64,000 nucleotides of DNA from Sphingomonas sp. Leaf242 (GCF_001422045.1 NZ_LMLW01000011.1:62505-126504), one strand, 5' to 3'; positions 1-8,930 are shown, counted from the first letter of the stretch. Notes: a model not told the origin generated them from the letters alone. Translations and numbers: made by a program.

Positions 1-1063
1 AGTTCCACACCGCACCGACCAGCACGCCGATCAGCGCGGAGGCGGCCCACGCCCCGTCGCGCATCTCGTACAGGAACGCGGCGATGCCGACGTTGGCGAC
101 CGCACCGACCGAGCAGATCACCGCGAACGACACCCAGCCGTCGACGAGTTGCCGCCAGCCTTTCAGACGTCGGTCGCGATAGGTCAGCGCGTTGTTGAGG
201 AAGAAGTTGAAGGTCAGCGCGGCCAAGGTCGCGACGATCTCGCCGACCAGGAAATTCGCACCGAACCCGACGAACAACGCGGTCAGCACCGCCATGTGGA
301 TGCCGACGCCGAACACGCCGATCGCCGAGAACATCGCGAACCGCACTGGCACGACGCGCCCGAACATCCGATCGTAGATCGCGATCAGATATTCCATCGC
401 GACGACGTGATCGAGCTTGCTCTCGCCCTCGGTACGACAGCGGAAGGTATAGGGCACCTCGACGAAGCGCAGCGGCGTCGGCGACGCGGTGAGCAGGTCG
501 AGCAGGATCTTGAAGCCGATCGCCGACAGCGAGGGCGCGAGGCGGCGGACAATGTCGGTGCGGATCATGAAGAAGCCGCTCATCGGATCGTTGAGGTCGC
601 ACTTCAGCACGCGGCGCGACAGCTTGGTGGCGAGCGCCGACTTGGCGACACGGTCGCTGTCCCACTCCCCGGTGCAGCCACCGCTGACGAAGCGCGAGCC
701 GATCGCCACGTCGGTCTCGCCGTCCTTGAGCAGATCGAGCATCTTCGGCAGCAACGTCTCGTCGTGCTGGAGATCGCCGTCGATCACCGCGACGATCGGG
801 GCGGCTGTGGCGCACATCCCCTCGATGCACGCCGACGACAGCCCACGCCGGCCGATCCGCTGGATCACGCGGACCCGCTTGTCGAGCCGGGCGATCTCGC
901 GCGCGGCATCGGCGGTACCGTCGGGACTGTCGTCGTCGACGAAGATCGCCTCCCAGTTGCGCCCGGCCAGCGCCTGGTCGAGCTTGGCGATCAACGTCGG
1001 AACGTTGGCCTTCTCGTTGAACGTCGGGATGACGATCGCAAGTTCGAGAAGGTCGGCGATCAC
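1..1063 (-). CDS. Family 2 glycosyltransferase with GtrA-like membrane domain (3' end outside window)
   Basis: Reading the minus strand from a GTG at 1063 gives a protein that opens with a GT-A fold signature (VIPTFNEKANV, then FVDDDSPDGT) and continues with DGDLQHDE and DPMSGFF, as in dolichol-phosphate mannosyltransferase-like enzymes. After about 230 residues it becomes hydrophobic (RFAMFSAIGVFGVGIHMAVL; FNFFLNNALTYRDRR), which matches a GtrA domain. The fused enzyme probably loads a sugar onto a polyprenyl phosphate and helps move it across the inner membrane. The start lies 4 nt after the leuB stop, so the two genes are probably cotranscribed. The C-terminus is cut off by the window edge. 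The specific sugar cannot be read from the sequence. Confidence 0.88.
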   Translation of the reverse strand, partial: MIADLLELAIVIPTFNEKANVPTLIAKLDQALAGRNWEAIFVDDDSPDGTADAAREIARLDKRVRVIQRIGRRGLSSACIEGMCATAAPIVAVIDGDLQHDETLLPKMLDLLKDGETDVAIGSRFVSGGCTGEWDSDRVAKSALATKLSRRVLKCDLNDPMSGFFMIRTDIVRRLAPSLSAIGFKILLDLLTASPTPLRFVEVPYTFRCRTEGESKLDHVVAMEYLIAIYDRMFGRVVPVRFAMFSAIGVFGVGIHMAVLTALFVGFGANFLVGEIVATLAALTFNFFLNNALTYRDRRLKGWRQLVDGWVSFAVICSVGAVANVGIAAFLYEMRDGAWAASALIGVLVGAVWN

Positions 1064-1067
1064 CGGG

Positions 1068-2114
1068 TCAGCCGAGTTCGGCGAGAACGGCGTCGCCCAT
1101 CGCAGAGGTCGACAGCGTGCCACCGAGATCTGGCGTGCGGGCGCCGCCGAGGATCGCCGCCGCGACGGCAGCCTCGATCCGGTCGGCGGCTTCGGGCAGG
1201 TCGAGCGAGTGGCGCAGCATCATCGCGGCGGACAGGATCGCCGCGCACGGATTGGCCTTGCCCTGCCCTGCGATGTCGGGCGCACTGCCGTGGATCGGCT
1301 CGTACATGCCCTTGTTGGAGTCGTTGAGCGCGGCGGACGGCAGCATGCCGATCGAGCCCGCGCACATCGATGCCTCGTCCGAGAGGATGTCGCCGAACAG
1401 ATTGCCGGTGACGATCACGTCGAACTGCCCGGGGTTGCGCACCAGCTGCATCGCCGCGTTGTCGACGTACATGTGGCTGAGCGCGACGTCGGGATAATCG
1501 GCCGAGACCTCGATGACGACATCGCGCCAGAGCTGCGAGGTCTCCAGCACGTTGGCCTTGTCGACCGAAAGCAGCTTGCCCTTACGGGTGCGCGCGGTCT
1601 CGAAGCCGACGCGGGCGATGCGCACGATCTCGGTCTCGTCGTAGCGCATCTCGTCATGGCCTTCGCGCAGGCCCTCGGCCGTCGTGCGGATGCCCTTGGC
1701 GCCAAAATACACGTCGCCGGTCAGCTCGCGGACGATCACCATGTCGATCGACCGGGCGATCTCGGGGCGGAGCGCGGAGGCGTCCTCAAGGCCCGCGAAC
1801 AGTTTCGCAGGGCGCAAATTGGCAAACAGGCCCAGTTCCTTGCGCAGGCCGAGAATGGCCTGCTCGGGGCGAAACTGGCGTTCGAGCGCATCGCAGTCGG
1901 GATCGCCGACCGCACCGAACAGGATGGCATCGGCGCGACGGGCGAGGTCGAGCGTCTCGGGCGGCAGCGGATGACCCGCGGCCTTGTACGCGGCGCCGCC
2001 GACGAGGCCTTCTTCGTAGGTGAGGTCGAGACCGAGCGTATCGAGCACCCGCCGCGCTTCCGCGGTGACTTCGGGTCCGATGCCGTCGCCGGCCAGTATC
2101 GCGATCAAGGGCAT
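1068..2114 (-). CDS. leuB: 3-isopropylmalate dehydrogenase
   Basis: LeuB oxidatively decarboxylates 3-isopropylmalate to 2-ketoisocaproate with NAD in leucine synthesis. The 348-residue product starts with [13 protein letters not shown], typical of the isocitrate/isopropylmalate dehydrogenase family, and carries the metal-binding stretch with [10 protein letters not shown] and the late [14 protein letters not shown] motif. An upstream in-frame start exists, but the ATG at 2114 has an excellent AGGAGG Shine-Dalgarno 7 nt before it and gives the normal N-terminus. It follows recO by 40 nt on the same strand and runs into a glycosyltransferase. No leuCD genes are in the window. Confidence 0.97.
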   Translation of the reverse strand: MPLIAILAGDGIGPEVTAEARRVLDTLGLDLTYEEGLVGGAAYKAAGHPLPPETLDLARRADAILFGAVGDPDCDALERQFRPEQAILGLRKELGLFANLRPAKLFAGLEDASALRPEIARSIDMVIVRELTGDVYFGAKGIRTTAEGLREGHDEMRYDETEIVRIARVGFETARTRKGKLLSVDKANVLETSQLWRDVVIEVSADYPDVALSHMYVDNAAMQLVRNPGQFDVIVTGNLFGDILSDEASMCAGSIGMLPSAALNDSNKGMYEPIHGSAPDIAGQGKANPCAAILSAAMMLRHSLDLPEAADRIEAAVAAAILGGARTPDLGGTLSTSAMGDAVLAELG

Positions 2115-2154
2115 GTGCGTTCCTCCTGCGCGGGCCTTGCCGGGCGAGGCGCGC

Positions 2155-2886
2155 TCACGCAACCGCCCTTTTGAGCCGATCGACCAGCCGGTCGCGCGCC
2201 GCCAACGGGTCGGCGCGACGGTCGACGAGGATGTCGCGCGCGAGGAAATGACCCGTCAGCCGCAGCCCGTCGAAGATGTCGGGCCAGTCGGCTTCGCCGC
2301 CGGCCTTGACGAAGGGCGGCAATCTCAGCAGCTTGGCCTCATAGCCGAACGCTGCCGCGCGCGAGACCGCCGCGCCGCTTTTGGGGCTGACGAAGCCGAG
2401 ATCGTCCTCGGTGCCGCTGGCAACGCAGCGATCCAGATCAAGGCCGAAACCGAGTTCGGCGAGCAGCAGCAATTCGTACCGCACCAGCGCCGCCGCCCAA
2501 CCGCGTGCCGATGGCGCCGCCTCGATCGCGCCGAGCACACCCTCCAGCGCATCGTGGATGTGCGGATAGGGCTGCGCTTCGGGCAGCGCGGCGGCGGTAA
2601 GCGCGGTGGCCCATTCGAGCGCGCCTGCCGCAAGCGGCTCGCCGTGCATCTGCGCGCGACTGTGGATCAGTTCGGCGGTCAGCGAGGCGAGTTGCTCGCC
2701 GGTGCGTGCGCGCCACTCGCCCTGGATGACGTTCGCCTGGAGCAGCACCGGCCGCATCGCTCGCGACCGCCCGCCGCGGACGTAGCCGGGCTGGACACCG
2801 TCGTTACGGGTCAGAGCACGCACGATCGCGCCATGCTCGCCGTGTTGGCGGACGGCGACGACGATGGCGGCTGCGCGGAGGTGCAT
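2155..2886 (-). CDS. recO: DNA repair protein RecO
   Basis: RecO anneals single strands and helps RecR load RecA in the RecF recombinational repair pathway. The 243-residue product has the N-terminal OB-fold of the family ([20 protein letters not shown]), then the helical domain with [18 protein letters not shown] and the conserved [11 protein letters not shown] segment. Only one cysteine of the zinc motif seen in some RecO proteins is present. No strong Shine-Dalgarno precedes the ATG, but no better start is visible. A palindromic repeat lies immediately upstream (2943-3057). Confidence 0.93.
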   Translation of the reverse strand: MHLRAAAIVVAVRQHGEHGAIVRALTRNDGVQPGYVRGGRSRAMRPVLLQANVIQGEWRARTGEQLASLTAELIHSRAQMHGEPLAAGALEWATALTAAALPEAQPYPHIHDALEGVLGAIEAAPSARGWAAALVRYELLLLAELGFGLDLDRCVASGTEDDLGFVSPKSGAAVSRAAAFGYEAKLLRLPPFVKAGGEADWPDIFDGLRLTGHFLARDILVDRRADPLAARDRLVDRLKRAVA

Positions 2887-2942
2887 GGGGCGGGCTATAC
2901 GCCTCTCCGCTCGGGAGAGGGAGAGGAAGCGAAAGACCTTCT

Positions 2943-3057
2943 TCCCCCCTCCCTGGAAGGGAGGGGTCGGGGGTGGGTCGGCCGGCTTCAGCCACCCAGC
3001 GTCAGACTGTGCGGAAGCCTACCCACCCCCAGCCCCTCCCTTCCAGGGAGGGGGGAG
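2943..3057. repeat. Palindromic intergenic repeat, family A, copy 1
   Basis: The left arm (from 2943) contains CCCTCCCTGGAAGGGAGG followed by GGTCGGGGGTGGGTCGG. The right arm (to 3057) is its inverted counterpart, ACCCACCCCCAGCCCCTCCC then TTCCAGGGAGGG. Each arm is also a small palindrome by itself. About 35 bp of unrelated sequence sits between the arms. It separates recO from the upstream acyltransferase gene on the same strand. Other copies are at 17600, 25003 and 33208. Confidence 0.93.
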
Positions 3058-3058
3058 A

Positions 3059-3976
3059 TCAGCGGCGGATCTTTTTTGCGAGCTTGGCCAATGCAGGAAA
3101 AGTCGCGGCGTGCTTGGCGGCGGCTATCGTTGCTTCGAACCCGCGCAACGCCGCCAACGTCGCGCGATTTCCTAGCGTCCGCCGCAGCAGCAGCACATCT
3201 ACGCACGCCGTCCCCGCGGTCGAGAATTGGCGCTTGTGCTGTCCTTCGCCCTCGGTGAAGTCGAACCGCGCAAACTGCCCGTCCGCAAACAGCTCGCACA
3301 TCGCCTCGACCTGCAGAACCGCCCCCGGCGACAGGTCGTTATGCGCCGGGTCATGCCCGACATGGGTATAGCAAAGCGACTCGCCGTGGGCCGTGCAGCA
3401 AAGATACGCAACCGGAACCCCGGCGATGAACAGCAGCCAGGCACGCAATCCGTCCTGTGCTGCAAGCGACTCGAGATGGCGCACCGAAGCCACATCGTCG
3501 GGCAGCCCCGATCCTAGCAGCTTTTCCTGATACGTCGTCGCCGAAACGGCGCGAGCGATCGGATGGAAGTCCGCGAACGCCCCCGTATCGTGATACCGCC
3601 GGATATCGAGTGCGCCGCCGTTCGCCACCGCCAGCTTCTTCGCCTTGCGCTTGATTCCCGACCGCGCGCTCCCCGAAAGACCCGCCAGCCACGCCGCCTC
3701 GCCCGCTGCCAGATCGACATGATACCGCACGTATCGCTGCCGGACGAACGCGAGCAGGCCGCGGCGATCGAGACCGGCAAGCATCGGTTCGGGCAACGAT
3801 GTCACCATATATCCGTCGGCATCGTCGGGCAGCGGCGGCAGGACCAGCCTTGTCGCTGTCGCCGCCGGCGCCAGCACGGCATCGAGCGAAAACGCCACGC
3901 GCACAAGCCGTCGCGGGATCGTCGCCAGAGTCCGCGCACCAACCTGAAACTTCAGCGCGATACGCGGCGTCGTCAT
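3059..3976 (-). CDS. FemAB/GNAT-like acyltransferase
   Basis: The 305-residue protein looks like the FemAB-type or BioF2-like N-acyltransferases found in exopolysaccharide and cell-envelope clusters. After a divergent N-terminal half it shows SARSGIKRKAKKLA, then HPIARAVSATTYQEKLLG and the acceptor-type strand LLFIAGVPVAYLCCTAHG, followed by YTHVGHDPAHNDLSPGAVL and FDFTEGEGQHKRQF, the conserved tail of the fold. Its ATG overlaps the stop of the deacetylase-like gene by four bases (ATGA), so the two are translationally coupled. This suggests joint action on a glycan or amino sugar: one enzyme removing an acyl group and the other adding one. The substrate is unknown. Confidence 0.75.
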   Translation of the reverse strand: MTTPRIALKFQVGARTLATIPRRLVRVAFSLDAVLAPAATATRLVLPPLPDDADGYMVTSLPEPMLAGLDRRGLLAFVRQRYVRYHVDLAAGEAAWLAGLSGSARSGIKRKAKKLAVANGGALDIRRYHDTGAFADFHPIARAVSATTYQEKLLGSGLPDDVASVRHLESLAAQDGLRAWLLFIAGVPVAYLCCTAHGESLCYTHVGHDPAHNDLSPGAVLQVEAMCELFADGQFARFDFTEGEGQHKRQFSTAGTACVDVLLLRRTLGNRATLAALRGFEATIAAAKHAATFPALAKLAKKIRR

Positions 3977-4974
3977 CCGCGACGCATCGATCTCGGCCGC
4001 TCCTCGACCCAGTTCGACCAGAGCTGTTCCGCCTGTCGCCAGCGCGTGCGGAGCGCATCGGGACCGAGCGGGACGTCGGCCCGCCCCAGCGCCAGAGTCG
4101 GGCGATCGGCGAAGTGCATGGTCGGCAGCACTTCGCGCATCTCCGACAAGGTGCCGCACAGCGCCTGGAAACGCCGGACATGGACCGCGTTGGGCCGCGT
4201 ACCGCTCCGGTTGGCGAGTTCGAAACCGTGGCTGACGATGGTCACCGCCGAATGGCCCGCCACCGCCGCATGCTCCAGCGCGTCGTAACTCTCGCCTGCC
4301 GACAGCGCACAGAGCTGGAATGTCCGCACCCGCCCGCGGACGTCCTCGATCACGGTTACCGGAACCTCGACGATACAGCGTTCGCCATCGCCCGCGGTGT
4401 CGTCGATGCACCATGCGACCGGCGCGATCTGTTCGGGCGCCAACGAGATGCGGCTCGTCCCCGGCGCTTCCGACCCGTTATGGCTGCTGTCGTAGCTGAA
4501 ACCGAGCATCGCCAACGCGGTCAGCGTATCGTCGTTCGCGGCATAGCTGCCCGCGCGAAAGGCGATCGGCTTGGGCGCACCGGCCTCGATCAGCAGCTCT
4601 CTCGCCTGACCGAGCAGGTCGAGCTGTTCGGTCAGGCTGTAGTCGAACAGTTCGAAGCGCGCATGCGCGGCCCCGCGATCGCCCGCCTTGGCGCCGGTCC
4701 AGTTGGGGTGAATATGAAGCTGAACCTCCTGCCCGGCCTCGAGAATCGTCTCGATCATCCGGCGTACCGGCGCCATCCCGAAGGTGATCGCGGGCATCGG
4801 GTCGACGAAGAAACAGGCTTTCAGGTCGTGCCGGGCCAGCTCGGCGAGCTGATAGCCGAGCCCGACCCCCGCGGGTTCGAGCGACTTCGCGTAGATCGCC
4901 TCGCAATCCAGACCCGCCGCGTGATGCCGCCAGGCGAACTCGGTATCGACGGTGAGGAAAACGGATGTCGTCAC
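3973..4974 (-). CDS. WalW-like polysaccharide deacetylase family protein
   Basis: The 333-residue product belongs to the NodB-fold deacetylases, probably the WalW-annotated branch seen in sphingomonads. The first catalytic motif appears as FLTVDTEFAW, where the Asp would be base and metal ligand. The metal histidines appear as QLHIHPNW, and later motifs as AFRAGSYAAN and IVSHGFEL. The usual TFDDG and H-x3-H forms are not kept, so activity on chitin-like or peptidoglycan substrates is uncertain. The start used is a GTG at 4974. A second in-frame GTG lies at 4992, and neither has a clear Shine-Dalgarno. It is coupled to the downstream acyltransferase by an ATGA overlap. Confidence 0.78.
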   Translation of the reverse strand: MTTSVFLTVDTEFAWRHHAAGLDCEAIYAKSLEPAGVGLGYQLAELARHDLKACFFVDPMPAITFGMAPVRRMIETILEAGQEVQLHIHPNWTGAKAGDRGAAHARFELFDYSLTEQLDLLGQARELLIEAGAPKPIAFRAGSYAANDDTLTALAMLGFSYDSSHNGSEAPGTSRISLAPEQIAPVAWCIDDTAGDGERCIVEVPVTVIEDVRGRVRTFQLCALSAGESYDALEHAAVAGHSAVTIVSHGFELANRSGTRPNAVHVRRFQALCGTLSEMREVLPTMHFADRPTLALGRADVPLGPDALRTRWRQAEQLWSNWVEERPRSMRRG

Positions 4975-5048
4975 TGCCGCAGCCTGTAACACTTCGTGAT
5001 GAAGATTAGGTTTAGCCCGGTCGAGCAAATCCCGATCCTCACCTAAGG

Positions 5049-6974
5049 TCAGCGCGAATGGTAGAAGTCGTAGACCTGTTGCGCGACGCCGGCCGAGACG
5101 CCAGGCGCCTGCTGGAGGTCCTGGAGGCTGGCGTTGCGGACCGCACGGCCGGTGCCGAAGTGCATCAGCAGCGCCTTCTTTCGCGCGGGGCCGATACCGG
5201 GGACTTCGTCGAGCGGGCTGGCGCCGATCGCCTTGCTGCGCTTGTCGCGGTGGACGCCGATCGCGAACCGATGGACCTCGTCGCGCAGCCGCTGGAGGTA
5301 GAACAGCACCGGCGCGTTGACGGGGAGCTGGAACTCGCGACCGTCGAGCATGTGGAAGACCTCGCGGCCATCGCGGCCGTGTTCCGGTCCCTTCGCGATG
5401 CCGACGAGGCACACGTCTTCGACGCCGATCTCCTCGAGCGCGGCCTTCACGGTGTTGAGCTGTCCTTTGCCACCGTCGATCAGCACCAGATCCGGCCAGT
5501 CGCCCGAATCGCGATCGGGATCCTCGGCTTGGGCGCGCGAGAACCGCCGGGTGAAGACCTCGCGCATCATCGCGAAATCGTCGCCCGGCGCGGTATCCTT
5601 GTTCTTGATGTTGAACTTTCGATACTGGCCCTTCCGGAAGCCCTCGGGCCCCGCGACGACCATCGCGCCGGTCGCAGCGGTGCCCTGAATGTGGCTGTTG
5701 TCGTAGATCTCGATGCGCTCGGGTGGCTCGGCAAGGTCGAACAGATCGGCGACCTCGCGCAGCAGCTTGGCCTGCGTGGTTGATTCGGCCTGGCGGCGTT
5801 CGATCGCCTCGATCGCGTTGCGCTTGGCCTGGTCCATCAGGCGGCGGCGATCGCCGCGCTGCGGGACTTGCAGCGTGATCTTGTAGCCGGCGCGTTCGCC
5901 TAGTGCTTCGGCCAGCAGCGCGCCTTCCGTCAGTTCGCGGTCGAGCAGGATCTGCTTGGGCGGCGGGACCTCCTCGTAGAACTGGCCGAGGAAGCTGGTC
6001 AGCACCTCGTCCTCGGGGACGTCGTTGGTATGCTGCGGGAAGAAGCTGCGATGCCCCCAGTTCTGGCCGCCGCGGATGAAGAACGCCTGGATGCCGATCA
6101 GGCCGTCCTTGCACGCCATCGCGAAGATATCGGCGTCGCCCACGCCCTCCGCGTTGATCGCCTGCGTGCCCTGGATGAAGGTGAGCGCGCGGAGACGGTC
6201 GCGGAGCAGCGCCGCGAGTTCGAAGTCCATGTTCTGCGCGGCGGCCTGCATCTGCGCGCCGAGCTTCGCCTGCACGCCGGTCGATTTGCCGCCGAGGAAG
6301 GCCTTCGCATCCTCGGTCAGCTCCCGGTACGCGGCCTCGTCGATCCGGCCCACGCACGGCGCGGAGCAGCGCTTGATTTGATAGAGCAGGCACGGCCGGT
6401 CGCGGGTCTTGAAGAAGCTGTCGGTGCAACTGCGCAGGAGGAACAACTTCTGGAGCGCGTTGAGCGTGTTGTTGACCGACCCGGCGCTGGCGAACGGGCC
6501 GTAGTAATTGCCCTTCGCCCGGCGCGCGCCGCGGTGTTTCTGGACGCGCGGGAAGGCGTGGTCGTCGCGGAGGAGGATGAACGGGAAGCTTTTATCGTCG
6601 CGCAGCAGCACGTTGTAGGCGGGGCGGTACCGCTTGATGAGCTGCGATTCTAGCAGCAGCGCCTCGGCTTCGTTGTTGGTCGTGACGATCGTCATCGACC
6701 GGGTCTGCGACACCATCCGCTGGAGGCGCTTCGTCAGCCGCTCGACCTGGACGTAGTTCGCGACGCGGTTCCGAAGCGCGCGCGCCTTGCCGACGTAGAG
6801 CACGTCGCCCCGCGCGTCCTGCATGCGGTAGACGCCGGGGCGGATCGGGAGCGTGTCGAGCACGTTCCGGATCGCCGCTACGCCGGCCGCAAGGTCCGGA
6901 GCTTCACCACCACCGCGGACCGCGAACGTGGATTTGTCTTCGTTGAACCGGTCGGGGGAATTGGGGGAGGACAT
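5049..6974 (-). CDS. uvrC: Excinuclease ABC subunit C
   Basis: UvrC makes both incisions around a lesion after UvrA and UvrB have marked it in nucleotide excision repair. The 641-residue product has an N-terminal GIY-YIG nuclease domain (PGVYRMQDARGDVLYVGKA, about residues 45-65), a UvrBC interaction region near 215-250, the RNase H-like endonuclease half (EIYDNSHIQGT and DLVLIDGGKGQL), and C-terminal helix-hairpin-helix repeats (VPGIGPARKKALL). An extra N-terminal stretch of about 40 residues precedes the nuclease domain. It is followed 74 nt later by the WalW-like gene. Confidence 0.97.
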   Translation of the reverse strand: MSSPNSPDRFNEDKSTFAVRGGGEAPDLAAGVAAIRNVLDTLPIRPGVYRMQDARGDVLYVGKARALRNRVANYVQVERLTKRLQRMVSQTRSMTIVTTNNEAEALLLESQLIKRYRPAYNVLLRDDKSFPFILLRDDHAFPRVQKHRGARRAKGNYYGPFASAGSVNNTLNALQKLFLLRSCTDSFFKTRDRPCLLYQIKRCSAPCVGRIDEAAYRELTEDAKAFLGGKSTGVQAKLGAQMQAAAQNMDFELAALLRDRLRALTFIQGTQAINAEGVGDADIFAMACKDGLIGIQAFFIRGGQNWGHRSFFPQHTNDVPEDEVLTSFLGQFYEEVPPPKQILLDRELTEGALLAEALGERAGYKITLQVPQRGDRRRLMDQAKRNAIEAIERRQAESTTQAKLLREVADLFDLAEPPERIEIYDNSHIQGTAATGAMVVAGPEGFRKGQYRKFNIKNKDTAPGDDFAMMREVFTRRFSRAQAEDPDRDSGDWPDLVLIDGGKGQLNTVKAALEEIGVEDVCLVGIAKGPEHGRDGREVFHMLDGREFQLPVNAPVLFYLQRLRDEVHRFAIGVHRDKRSKAIGASPLDEVPGIGPARKKALLMHFGTGRAVRNASLQDLQQAPGVSAGVAQQVYDFYHSR

Positions 6975-7026
6975 CGCTTAGGAATCTAGGGAGTGCGAGG
7001 GGGTTATGCCAGCGGAAGGCAGTGAT

Positions 7027-7258
7027 GTTCACGCGATGGCGCAATGGCGCGAAGAGAAGGCAGATCGATTTTCGCGCAGAGGCGCAGAGGACGCTGAGAG
7101 AAGAATCGATTGGGTTAGCATTTGCGCTCAAACCGCCGGAGGCTCGTGCTCCTTGCTGTAGCCCGAACATCAACCCGGAACGCGGCACCTCCGCGCTCTC
7201 TGCGCCTCTGCGCGAACCAATCTGCCTTCTCTTCGCGCCTTTGCGCCTTCGCGTGAAC
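7027..7258. repeat. Long inverted repeat, family G, filling the uvrC upstream gap
   Basis: The outer arms are inverted copies of each other. The left arm has GTTCACGCGATGGCGCAATG, GCGAAGAGAAGGCAGAT and CGCGCAGAGGCGCAGAG. The right arm has CTCTGCGCCTCTGCGCG, ATCTGCCTTCTCTTCGCGC and TTTGCGCCTTCGCGTGAAC. About 90 bp of unrelated sequence separates them. The element occupies most of the 320-bp gap between uvrC (start 6974) and the SMR gene (stop 7295), so it lies upstream of uvrC and downstream of the SMR gene. No credible gene is present in this gap. Confidence 0.9.
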
Positions 7259-7294
7259 GCCCCTCCTCAATGCCCTACGGGCGAAGGCAGACGA

Positions 7295-7615
7295 TCAGGT
7301 TTGGGCGAAGACCTTGGTGCCGACGATACCGACGACGGTCAGGGCCATGAAGCAGGCCTGGATACCGCTGACCTTGTCGCCGAACAGGATCACGCCGCCG
7401 ATGATGACGCCGATCGCGCCCGCACCGGTCCAGATCGCGTAGGCGGTGCCGGCGGGGAGGCCGCGCATGGCGAGCGCGAGCAGGCCCATGTTGACGAAGC
7501 TGAGGATGATCGGGACGCTGGAGGCCTGCCACGTGGCGACGGTGGCCGCCCATTTCAGGCTGAGCGCCCAGCAGATTTCGGTGACGACGGCGACGGCGAG
7601 GATGAGCCAGGACAT
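7295..7615 (-). CDS. Small multidrug resistance (SMR) family exporter, SugE-like
   Basis: This is a 106-residue, four-helix SMR transporter. Glu13 in the first helix (VVTEICWALSLKW) is the conserved proton- and cation-binding residue. The GTAYAIWTGAGAIGVIIGG stretch is the family signature in helices 2-3. SugE/Gdx-type members export guanidinium and QacE/EmrE types export quaternary cations. The LAVAVVTEICWALSLK form looks closer to the SugE side, but I cannot be certain. The GGAG Shine-Dalgarno is buried in the 3' arm of a hairpin (7622-7645), which suggests translational control. It is monocistronic. Confidence 0.92.
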   Translation of the reverse strand: MSWLILAVAVVTEICWALSLKWAATVATWQASSVPIILSFVNMGLLALAMRGLPAGTAYAIWTGAGAIGVIIGGVILFGDKVSGIQACFMALTVVGIVGTKVFAQT

Positions 7616-7621
7616 AGGTGT

Positions 7622-7645
7622 TCTCCAACGGGCTCAGATTGGAGA
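7622..7645 (-). promoter_or_regulatory. Leader hairpin masking the SMR ribosome binding site
   Basis: On the minus strand a perfect 7-bp stem (TCTCCAA / TTGGAGA) with a 10-nt loop ends 7 nt before the ATG. The 3' arm contains the GGAG Shine-Dalgarno. When folded, the stem would block initiation. No conserved ykkC or mini-ykkC (guanidine) motif was recognised around it. Confidence 0.55.
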
Positions 7646-7771
7646 CTCGGCCGCCGGAAACCCGGGAAGAGACGGCCGTCAATAATGATTATTCGCGGGA
7701 GGGACGTGCCCTCACCTTCCCACTGCTTTGCAGCGGGGCCCATCCTCTCCCCTGAGGGGAGAGGAGCAGGA

Positions 7772-8389
7772 TTAGTTCAGACGGCTGAGACCTGAGATCG
7801 AGCGGTCGACCATCATGCGGTCGGCGGCGGCGTCGTGGTGCTCGGCGATGAGGATGCCGGCGGCCTTGGCCGCGGCATCGGCAGCCCGTGCGCGGACTTC
7901 GGCGATCGCGGCGCGTTCGGCGGCGGCGATCTTGTCCTCGGCCATCTTCGCGCGGCGGGTCATGAGGTCTTCGGCACCAGCCTTGGCCTTGGCGATGATC
8001 GCCGCGGCTTCGTGGTGTGCGTGGGCCTTCATCGCTTCTGCCTCGACGTGCGCGGTCTTGGCCTTCGCCTCGTACTCGGTGCGGATCGCTTCGGCTTCGG
8101 CACGGAGCGCCTTGGCTTCGTCGAGCTGCGTGCGGATGCCGGCGATGCGCGTGTCGAGCATCTTGCCGATCATGCCTGGAACCTTCTTCCAGATCATCAG
8201 CAGGATGACGACGATCATCGCCACCGCAACCCAGCCCGTCGACGTCAGGCCGAGCGCGGTCGGATCCGCGACGTGCTCGACGCCGCCGGGCGCGGCCGTG
8301 TGACCCTGGAGGTCTTGGTTGTCGATCGCACCCTCGGGCGCCATGCCCTCGCCGTGGATGACCTTTGCGGCCGAATCTGGATTAGCCAT
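7772..8389 (-). CDS. atpF: ATP synthase F0 subunit b
   Basis: Subunit b forms half of the peripheral stalk that holds the F1 alpha3beta3 head against rotation. The 205-residue product has a long hydrophilic N-terminus of about 50 residues, one membrane helix (VAVAMIVVILLMIWKKVPG), and then a long alanine/glutamate-rich helix that ends with AADAAAKAAGILIAEH. The extended N-terminus is typical of the second b-type gene of sphingomonads. Its start overlaps the stop of the upstream b' gene by 8 nt. It is the last gene of the F0 operon. A single family-B repeat arm lies just downstream (7736-7770). Confidence 0.92.
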   Translation of the reverse strand: MANPDSAAKVIHGEGMAPEGAIDNQDLQGHTAAPGGVEHVADPTALGLTSTGWVAVAMIVVILLMIWKKVPGMIGKMLDTRIAGIRTQLDEAKALRAEAEAIRTEYEAKAKTAHVEAEAMKAHAHHEAAAIIAKAKAGAEDLMTRRAKMAEDKIAAAERAAIAEVRARAADAAAKAAGILIAEHHDAAADRMMVDRSISGLSRLN

Positions 8390-8876
8390 GCGCCGTCGTC
8401 CTGCGTACCGCGTCGGTCGCCGCGTCCAGGCTGACCTGGAGGCCGGCGACCTTGGCGGCCAATTGCTGTGCTGCTTCGGCGGCGACGCCCTGCAAGTTCG
8501 AGAGCGCCTCGGCCTTCGCGTTCGCTACCGCCAGATCGTGATGACCCAGACGCTCGGCGAGTTCGGCATCGGCCGCATGGACCTGCTGCTCGAAAACATT
8601 GGCAGCACGCTTTGCGGCTGCCGCCGTCTCGGCCTGCGCTGCGGTGCGCGCAGCGTCCATTTCGGCTTCCCAGTTCGCCTGGACCGTATCGGCCTGCGTA
8701 CGGGCAGCGACTGCCGCCGCCAGATCGCCTGCGATCTTGCCTTCGCGCGAGTCCACGTTGGACACGATCTTTGGCACCATTCCCTTGCCGATCCCGAAAT
8801 ACAGGATGCCGAAGGTGAGGAGCAGCCAGAAGATCTGCGAGGCGTAGGTAGCGGCTATCTGGGAAATCTGGGGCAT
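8382..8876 (-). CDS. ATP synthase F0 subunit b'
   Basis: The 164-residue product is the second peripheral-stalk subunit of photosynthetic-type and alphaproteobacterial ATP synthases. It begins with MPQISQIAATYASQIFWLLL, and the membrane helix runs through TFGILYFGIG. The rest is a charged, alanine-rich helix suited to coiled-coil pairing with subunit b. The ATG at 8876 is preceded by GAAGGAC, a good Shine-Dalgarno. An upstream in-frame start would add 14 unrelated residues and is less likely. It lies between atpE and atpF. Confidence 0.93.
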   Translation of the reverse strand: MPQISQIAATYASQIFWLLLTFGILYFGIGKGMVPKIVSNVDSREGKIAGDLAAAVAARTQADTVQANWEAEMDAARTAAQAETAAAAKRAANVFEQQVHAADAELAERLGHHDLAVANAKAEALSNLQGVAAEAAQQLAAKVAGLQVSLDAATDAVRRTTAHG

Positions 8877-8930
8877 GTCGGTCCTTCGTGAAACGGCCGG
8901 GCGCGGTCGCCCGGCCAATTCAGCGAGTTG

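Noticed and set aside
149..1327. 392-residue plus-strand frame opposite the glycosyltransferase and leuB
   Set aside because: It runs antisense to two clear genes and its protein is a run of Arg, Asp and His residues with no family pattern. High GC content creates such long false frames. The same reasoning removes long frames opposite ydbH, dnaK, recO, cpaF, atpD and atpA.
2943..3057. Repeat clusters as CRISPR arrays
   Set aside because: The repeats are inverted and bipartite, lie at single scattered sites, and have no regular spacers or cas genes.
7616..7771. Guanidine riboswitch (ykkC or mini-ykkC) ahead of the SMR gene
   Set aside because: Only a simple 7-bp hairpin is seen. The conserved guanidine-I core and the paired ACGR loops of guanidine-II were not recognisable, so I report a masking hairpin instead.
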